19,872 nucleotides of DNA from CAZKUN01 sp964555935 (GTDB lineage Bacteria; Armatimonadota; Zipacnadia; Zipacnadales; VGFC01), in NCBI GenBank assembly GCA_964555935.1, contig CAZKUN010000174.1, forward strand, positions 1 through 19,872. The letters are read 5' to 3'. The position numbers and the translations under genes are program-made. Of the stretch, positions 14,581 to 19,872 are shown one piece after another. Numbering within the stretch: position 1 is the stretch's first letter; every line of letters starts with the position of its first letter. The notes under the pieces are model-generated. The model worked only from the letters and a program-made list of their open reading frames with translations, ran no database searches and had not been told where the DNA came from.

Positions 14581-15804
14581 TCACGCGTGCTTCTCGGCCG
14601 CCTCGATCGCCATTCGGGCCCATTCCCGGATGCGATCGGGGTGGCCGTGTAGCGATTGCACCTCGCGTAGCACCACCTGATAGTGACTCCCCTTCAGCCT
14701 CCGCATGCCCTCGTCCAGGTGTTCCCGCATCCTCGTCGTGTCGTCCGGCATCATGACCTCCGCCGCGGGCTGACGCCACATAATCGTGTACTCCGTCCCG
14801 CACTCGTCGACCACTCTCTCGAGATCCGTCCACGCCGAGCAAACGAAGACCCGCAGATTCGGGATGCGCTGCACGATCTCGATCTTCTGGGTGAGATCCT
14901 CGCAGCACCCATACCACACCGCGCCGAACTGCTGGAAGATGGGGATCTGGTAGTTCAGGAGGAACTCTTCCTGCATGGCGGGCGAGACTTCCTGGAATTC
15001 CTGACTGTTCGCACCGGTCCACGTGTTGTGCAGCCGGATCTGCCCCTCGCCGGGGTCGCCGTTGGGAACGTCGCTGCACTGCATCGGCTCATGGTGGTTG
15101 GTCGTCAGCAGGCCGGTCGCCTCAGCCGCCCGAGATGCGGCGAGCACGCCCTCCGTCAGCTTCGCCATGCACCGATGCACGCGCTCCGGGCAGAACGCCA
15201 GATCCTCCAGCATCGGCTGCATCCCGCGCAGCTTGTCGAGCAGCGTCCCTAGCTGAGGCCCGAGCGGCGGCGCGCACGTCAGCCGCACCGGCATCGCGTC
15301 GCCGAGGATCTCTTGCATCGCCTCGACGCCGCGCTCCGTGCGCTTGGCGTTGTAGCTGAAGCTCGGCACGGTGACCTTGTCGTAGTCTTCCGGCTCCTTG
15401 ATCGGCGGGTCGTACCGGAATCCGCCCAAGTCCGTCCCATCAACCTGACCGGGGATTCTCACGCCCCACACGTGCTCGCTATCGCAGTCAAACGCCGCCC
15501 CGACGCCCCACCACGGCTCGGCGATGTGGTCGTCGCCGACCCACTCCTTATACAGGTGCTGCCTGAAGGCGTGCTCGATGCTTCGACAGGTTGCGTCCTC
15601 ACACTCCATCTTGTCGGGGGTGAGGATCTCGCTCCAGACAGCGGCCGGCCGGCACCACACGGGCGCGCGGTCGCCGCTGCGCCGCTCATTGGCGTTGCGC
15701 CAGCGCCGTCGCCTCGCCTCGTATCCGTCGCTGAGCGCGAGTTCCATGACTTGGTGGGCAAGGCTGCGGACAATGTCGAGGTCTTTGGCCGGCGCGGATG
15801 GCAT
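14581..15804 (-). CDS. UroD/methyltransferase-like (beta/alpha)8 protein
   Basis: This 407-residue protein resembles the uroporphyrinogen decarboxylase superfamily branch that includes corrinoid methyltransferases of the MtaA/MtbA type, rather than true HemE. Recognisable parts are the N-terminal helix with RRRRWRNANERRSGDRAPVW, IAEPWWGVGAAF near 94-105, TNHHEP (N236-H237-H238), LNYQIPIFQQFGAVWYGCCEDL (C300, C301), and a C-terminal VVLREVQSLHGHPDRI. His and Cys at these places could bind zinc, as in the methyltransferases. The ATG start has AGGAGA upstream. It has no signal peptide and stands alone between convergent ferritin-like genes and the divergent GH2 gene. A methyl-transfer or decarboxylation role in glycan catabolism is possible, but the substrate is unknown. 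Confidence 0.85.
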   Translation of the reverse strand: MPSAPAKDLDIVRSLAHQVMELALSDGYEARRRRWRNANERRSGDRAPVWCRPAAVWSEILTPDKMECEDATCRSIEHAFRQHLYKEWVGDDHIAEPWWGVGAAFDCDSEHVWGVRIPGQVDGTDLGGFRYDPPIKEPEDYDKVTVPSFSYNAKRTERGVEAMQEILGDAMPVRLTCAPPLGPQLGTLLDKLRGMQPMLEDLAFCPERVHRCMAKLTEGVLAASRAAEATGLLTTNHHEPMQCSDVPNGDPGEGQIRLHNTWTGANSQEFQEVSPAMQEEFLLNYQIPIFQQFGAVWYGCCEDLTQKIEIVQRIPNLRVFVCSAWTDLERVVDECGTEYTIMWRQPAAEVMMPDDTTRMREHLDEGMRRLKGSHYQVVLREVQSLHGHPDRIREWARMAIEAAEKHA

Positions 15805-15813
15805 GGCGTGTCT

Positions 15814-15893
15814 CCTGGCGTGACTGTTGCCAGGGGAGTTTCTCCGTCAACACGCCAGGCCCTGCGTTCCTGCGGCTTCCCCTCAAGCAGGGC
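15814..15893. promoter_or_regulatory. Two adjacent stem-loops in the UroD-like/GH2 divergent region
   Basis: CCTGGCGTG (15814-15822) pairs perfectly with CACGCCAGG (15851-15859), with a short inner hairpin GGAG-TTT-CTCC at 15835-15845. A second stem, GCCCTGC (15859-15865) with GCAGGGC (15887-15893), follows at once. The first overlaps the ribosome-binding site of the UroD-like gene on the minus strand, and both lie in the GH2 leader on the plus strand. They may be regulatory hairpins, operator sites or intergenic palindromes. The structures are visible; the function is not. Confidence 0.4.
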
Positions 15894-15943
15894 TCCGGCC
15901 GTGTTCGCGGAACCTCGGTCTACTCCCACATCGGAGGTGCGCC

Positions 15944-18900
15944 TTGATTCGTCGCCTGCCGCTCGCCCTCGCCCTGCTGGTGCTCGCCGCACCGGCGCTG
16001 GCCAACACTCGACCCCGTGTCAACCTCTCGGGCAGTTGGCGGTTCCAACTGGACCCCGACAGAATCGGCATCGACGGCGAGTGGCCCTCGCGGCCCCTAG
16101 TCGACTCCGGTCCCATCACGGTGCCCGGATGCTGGGAAGCGCAAGGCTACGGCGACGAGACCTCAGATGCCCTGCGCGAGTTCACCGGCTGGGGATGGTA
16201 CCAGCGATTGGTCCGCGTTCCCGCCAAATGGCGGGACGGGGGGCGGGTCATGCTGCATTTGGGGCCCGTCCACCGCTCGGCAAAGGTGTGGGTCGGACCC
16301 GACCTCGTCCACGAGCACTTCGGCTACGTCACGTCCTCTGAGGTTGATATCACCGACGCCGTCGCCTTCGGCCGTCAGGTTTCCCTGACGGTTCTCGTTG
16401 ACAACGAGCACCACGTCGAAGTGGACGGCCTCGCCGGCTGTTACGATACATACGATTTCATCAAGTGGGGCGGCATCTACGGGCACTGCTGGATCGAGTT
16501 GCGTCGCGACGCTCATCTCAAGGATCTGTTCGTCCGAGTAACTGATCGGCGTGGGTCCGCGCGAATTAGCGCAACCGTAGTCGGCGACCCGGCCAACTGC
16601 ACCGTGCGGTGCGCGATTCGTGAGGTCGGTGGCGAGGGGGGCTACGAGTATGAGTCAGGCATCGAAGGAGCGCGCGCCGTCGAGTTGGACGTCCCCATCC
16701 CCGGCGCCAAGCTCTGGTCGCCCGAGACGCCTCATCTCTACGACGTTACGCTCGAGTTGCTCCGGGACGGCAAGATCATTGATTCCGTGTCTACCCGCAC
16801 GGGCTTCCGAGAGATCGAGATCCGCGGCAACGATATCTATGTGAACGGACATCGGACGTTCCTGCGCGGCTACGGGGATGACGCCTGCTTCCCGCAGACC
16901 ATCGCGCCGCCCGCGCAGAAGCGCTTCTGGCTCAATCGCTTCCGCATCGCCAAGGACTACGGCTTCTTTTTCGTCCGCCACCACAGCCATACCCCCGTCC
17001 AGGAGTACTTCGACGCCGCCGACGAGATCGGCATGTTGATCCAGCCCGAACTCCCCATCGCGTACGAGAACCACATCCACAATGCCACCGACGCCGCGAA
17101 GCAGCTCTTCAGCGATCAATGGCGCGACACTATCCTTCAGTACCGCAACCACCCGTCGCTGATGATCTGGTGCATGGGCAATGAGGCGTGGAACTCCCAC
17201 CCGTTGGCCGACGATCTCTACGCGATGGCCCACGACCTCGATGGCACGCGGCCCGTCTGCGATACCGATGGTGTGCCACGCAACCCCTACGCGACCGGCG
17301 GCACGCGCGACACGCTCGATGTCCACCACGTGCAGTTTTCCGAACACGTCATCCCCTGGGGCGAGAACACCGGCAAGTACGAGATCGACGCCGTCCCAGC
17401 CAAGCCCGTAACCGTGCACGAGATGGGTAATTTCGTGGCGTTCTACGACGCCCGGGACGCGCGCCACTACACGGGCCTGACGAAGCCCTCGTGGCTGGTC
17501 GAATCAGGCGAGCGCGACCCGGTTGCATATCGCTCCCATCGGGAAGAGAACGCGCGGATGTGGGTGGTCCGCCAGCTCGGCGAGCCGTGGTTGATCGAGT
17601 GGCGCTCGGACCGCGTGCCGGAAGATCCGCGTGATCGAGTCGTCTTCCACTTCACTGCCGCTACCGGGTACCGGCCCGAGCCATCCGGCTTCTTCACGCT
17701 TCATCTCAACGGCGAGGCGCTGCTCCGGTTCAACTTGCCGGAGGAAGGCTCGGCATCGTGGAAGTCCGATGATGGGCAGTCTGAGCTGTCCTTCGACGTG
17801 CGCGAATCGGGCGTCGATCAGTTCGGCGTCATGGCCCTTTCGGTCCCCGCGTCCCTCGCGGCGGGCGAGCCCGCCAAGCTCAAGGTCACCGGCTCGGCGT
17901 CCGCGTCTCAACGGTGGTTCGGTCTGTACGATTACACCGACACGCCTCGGCCCGGTGGCGACGACGCGACCCATGTCAACGGGTTCGCTGAGATGCTCCG
18001 CTGGGAGACCGACGAAGCCAGCTCCGTCGCGGGTCTCGCCGAGCGCCATGGCACGATCGCGATGCTCCCGACCTTCGTCGAGAACTCCCGCAAGCTGCAG
18101 GCGCTCTGTCGGAAGCTCAACACCGAGGCCGCCCGCCGCAGTCCCGAGATCGATGGCTACACGTTCTGGTTGCTCCAGGACTACTGGAAGGGTGGGCAAG
18201 GGCTCCTGAACCAGTTCTACGAGCCCAAGGGGATCAGTATCGAGGAGTCGCTCAAACGCAACTCCGCGACTGTCGTCCTCCTCGACCGCGAGAGCTGCGA
18301 GGTGGATGCCGGAGGGCGCCTCACGCCGACTGCCGTCGTTAGCCACTTCGGTCGCGAGCGTCTCGACGCTCCGACGCTCCAGGTGTCGCTTGTGGGCGAG
18401 TCGGGGCGACCGCACCACACGCAGACCATCGCCCTGGATCCCATCCCCGCTGGCACGGTAGCCGAGATCGCTGACCTAAGCGTGCCCGTTCCCACAGTGG
18501 AGGAGCCGACGAAGCTCGCGCTTCATCTTACCCTCGTCGATGGCGAATTCACGCGCGCTAACGAGTGGGACTACTGGGTCTTCGCTGACGTCGCCCCGCT
18601 GCCGGCACCAGGCCGCGTTGCCGCCATTGGGGGAGCGTGGATGGCCGATCTTCACCCCGGCATCCGCACGCTCGCTTACGGCGAGGCGGCTCCCGATGAT
18701 GTCGGCGTCCTCCTCGCCGGCTCTCTGTCTCGCCCGGTGCTCGCGGAACTGGATTCCGGGACGCCCGTCCTGCTGCTGTCGCGCGGAGCGTTCATCGGCG
18801 ACGGGCTGCGTTTCAAGTCTCCGTGGTGGGTCCCCAATCCCAGTGACAGCAACCTCGGCACCATCATCTCAGACCATCCTGCTCTGGACGGCTTCCCGCA

Positions 18901-19768
18901 CGAAGGCTGGTGCGACCTTGCGTGGTATCCGATGATCGAGGGGTCCAGGGCTGCCCGCCACAGCGGGGCACTGTCGGGCGTTCCGCCGATTATTCAGTCG
19001 ATCGATCTCCCGCTCCGTCAGCTCACTCGGTCCCTGCTGTTCGAAGTAGAAGTGGGGGAGGGGAAGCTCCTCGCTTGCTCGCTGAATCTCACTCGCAAGG
19101 TCCTCACCGACAGCAGCGCCGCCCGGCATCTCCTGGCCGGCCTCCTGCGCTACGCCCTCAGCGATGAGTTCGCTCCGAGCGCCCAACTCACCGTCGACGC
19201 CCTCCGCCAAGCCATAGCCACGCCAGATTTCATCGACTCCACCCTCGTCGAGGGCTTCTCGCGGGTGGTCGCTGCCTCGCCCGATCCCCACAGCGGCCAG
19301 ACCTCTAGCGAACCCGCGATCGGACTCTCCGCTCGCGGTGAGCGCGTCGCGACCTGGTTCGCCCGCGAAGCCGACGACTCGCGGTTCGTGACCTGGCAGA
19401 CGGCCGCCGTGCCCGAGGCGCTCGCGGCCGGGACGGTTACCTTTGCCTGGACCGGTGTGCTGGGCTGGCTCCCAGAACCCGAGGGGGTGCTGCGACTGCA
19501 CGTCGGTGAGGCGCCGTTGCTGGACTTTCATGTCACCAACGCGGACGCCGAATGGTCCTCCGATGACGGGGCCGCGAGTCTCCGGTTCACTCCGGCCGCC
19601 CACAATGGATCGGACACGTCAGGTACCTTCGCCCTGACCGTTCCGTTCTCGATGGCCACGCCTGGTCAGCCGGTCACGTTGACCGTGCGCGCGTACGGAG
19701 GATCGAATCGCTGGTTCGCCGTGCAGGAGTACAGCGACACTCTCGACTGGCTCCTCGGCTTCCACTAG
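15944..19768 (+). CDS. Secreted multidomain GH2 glycoside hydrolase
   Basis: This 1,274-residue protein starts at TTG 15944, which has GGAGG 6 bases upstream and opens a clean signal peptide (MIRRLPLALALLVLAAPALA). A longer frame to 15827 is not signal-like and covers the leader hairpins. The order is: GH2 sugar-binding sandwich (NLSGSWRFQLD), immunoglobulin-like domain (about 205-320), and TIM barrel with acid/base E414 (CMGNEAW) and nucleophile E493 (VHEMGNF). An extra beta-sandwich (about 545-667) interrupts the barrel before YTFWLLQDYW. Then come a beta domain, a class I glutamine amidotransferase-like domain (about 890-1077) and a second copy of the extra sandwich (about 1147-1266). GH2 members cleave beta-galactosides, glucuronides or mannosides; which one applies here is not evident. 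It is divergent from the UroD-like gene. Confidence 0.93.
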   Translation: MIRRLPLALALLVLAAPALANTRPRVNLSGSWRFQLDPDRIGIDGEWPSRPLVDSGPITVPGCWEAQGYGDETSDALREFTGWGWYQRLVRVPAKWRDGGRVMLHLGPVHRSAKVWVGPDLVHEHFGYVTSSEVDITDAVAFGRQVSLTVLVDNEHHVEVDGLAGCYDTYDFIKWGGIYGHCWIELRRDAHLKDLFVRVTDRRGSARISATVVGDPANCTVRCAIREVGGEGGYEYESGIEGARAVELDVPIPGAKLWSPETPHLYDVTLELLRDGKIIDSVSTRTGFREIEIRGNDIYVNGHRTFLRGYGDDACFPQTIAPPAQKRFWLNRFRIAKDYGFFFVRHHSHTPVQEYFDAADEIGMLIQPELPIAYENHIHNATDAAKQLFSDQWRDTILQYRNHPSLMIWCMGNEAWNSHPLADDLYAMAHDLDGTRPVCDTDGVPRNPYATGGTRDTLDVHHVQFSEHVIPWGENTGKYEIDAVPAKPVTVHEMGNFVAFYDARDARHYTGLTKPSWLVESGERDPVAYRSHREENARMWVVRQLGEPWLIEWRSDRVPEDPRDRVVFHFTAATGYRPEPSGFFTLHLNGEALLRFNLPEEGSASWKSDDGQSELSFDVRESGVDQFGVMALSVPASLAAGEPAKLKVTGSASASQRWFGLYDYTDTPRPGGDDATHVNGFAEMLRWETDEASSVAGLAERHGTIAMLPTFVENSRKLQALCRKLNTEAARRSPEIDGYTFWLLQDYWKGGQGLLNQFYEPKGISIEESLKRNSATVVLLDRESCEVDAGGRLTPTAVVSHFGRERLDAPTLQVSLVGESGRPHHTQTIALDPIPAGTVAEIADLSVPVPTVEEPTKLALHLTLVDGEFTRANEWDYWVFADVAPLPAPGRVAAIGGAWMADLHPGIRTLAYGEAAPDDVGVLLAGSLSRPVLAELDSGTPVLLLSRGAFIGDGLRFKSPWWVPNPSDSNLGTIISDHPALDGFPHEGWCDLAWYPMIEGSRAARHSGALSGVPPIIQSIDLPLRQLTRSLLFEVEVGEGKLLACSLNLTRKVLTDSSAARHLLAGLLRYALSDEFAPSAQLTVDALRQAIATPDFIDSTLVEGFSRVVAASPDPHSGQTSSEPAIGLSARGERVATWFAREADDSRFVTWQTAAVPEALAAGTVTFAWTGVLGWLPEPEGVLRLHVGEAPLLDFHVTNADAEWSSDDGAASLRFTPAAHNGSDTSGTFALTVPFSMATPGQPVTLTVRAYGGSNRWFAVQEYSDTLDWLLGFH

Positions 19769-19872
19769 AGCCGGTCTCGGGCTCCGCAGTCGCCCGTCAC
19801 CCGACAGGTTGGTCAGCTAGACCCGCATTGCCCATATGAGCAGGGAGGTTTTCGGTAGAGGTGCCAAGAAAC
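19769..19872. other. Right-edge non-coding stretch
   Basis: No convincing gene starts here. GAGCC...GGCTC (19768-19784) is a weak 5-bp stem without a T tract, so termination of the GH2 transcript is not clearly shown. A frame opening at ATG 19837 (MSREVFGRGAKK) runs off the edge but has no Shine-Dalgarno sequence and cannot be judged. Confidence 0.3.

Noticed and set aside
16655..18418. Two long minus-strand frames (270 and 304 codons)
   Set aside because: Both are antisense to the GH2 catalytic region.
1..19872. CRISPR array, transposon or prophage
   Set aside because: No regularly spaced direct repeats, transposase, integrase, phage structural gene or tRNA attachment site was seen; the palindromes are short, isolated and intergenic.

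Overview
This is a GC-rich window of about 20 kb with a gene set typical of large environmental bacterial genomes specialised in degrading (often sulfated) polysaccharides: Planctomycetota, Lentisphaerota, Hydrogenedentota, Armatimonadota and similar lineages. The markers are two formylglycine sulfatases, a Gfo/Idh/MocA oxidoreductase, a secreted FAD-dependent oxidoreductase with carbohydrate-binding-like ends, a giant GH2 glycosidase, a GH42-like enzyme and a UroD-like protein. No rRNA, tRNA or phylogenetic marker gene is present, so the lineage is an inference. I saw no CRISPR array, insertion sequence, integrase or phage gene.

Layout. (1) Positions 1-6475, minus strand, read from right to left: Gfo/Idh/MocA oxidoreductase; a secreted discoidin plus barrel-like protein overlapping it by 4 bp (GTGA); a Fic AMP-transferase family protein; a sulfatase with no signal peptide; and a protein with a toroid-like C-terminal half that starts at a TTG 15 bases after the sulfatase stop and runs off the left edge. 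A cluster of TATAC/GTATA inverted repeats lies between fic and the sulfatase and is probably its control region. (2) Positions 6543-7440, plus strand: a small conserved protein, rubrerythrin and a strong terminator. (3) Positions 7439-10210, minus strand: the exported FAD oxidoreductase. (4) Positions 10392-14566, plus strand: exported sulfatase, secreted GH42-like enzyme and two tandem duplicated ferritin-like diiron proteins. (5) Positions 14581-15804, minus strand: UroD-like protein. (6) Positions 15944-19768, plus strand: a 1,274-residue secreted GH2 enzyme. The last 104 bases hold no convincing gene.

How they may work together (inference): the exported sulfatase, GH2, GH42-like and discoidin/barrel proteins would desulfate and cut glycans outside the cytoplasm. 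The cytoplasmic sulfatase, the toroid-like protein and the Gfo/Idh enzyme would process imported oligosaccharides or sugars. The diiron proteins suggest peroxide defence in an anaerobe or microaerophile. No transporter, dedicated regulator or sulfatase-maturation enzyme is in the window.

The most notable observations are: a beta-sandwich module present twice in the GH2 protein, once apparently inserted inside the catalytic barrel; two 22-bp palindromes with compensatory arm changes in the divergent FAD-oxidoreductase/sulfatase region; the TATAC operator-like cluster; a Shine-Dalgarno sequence that also spells a Tat twin-arginine motif; and a Gfo/Idh enzyme with Glu-Ala-Arg where the family has Glu-Lys-Pro. 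Nothing seen here amounts to a clearly new defence or mobile system.
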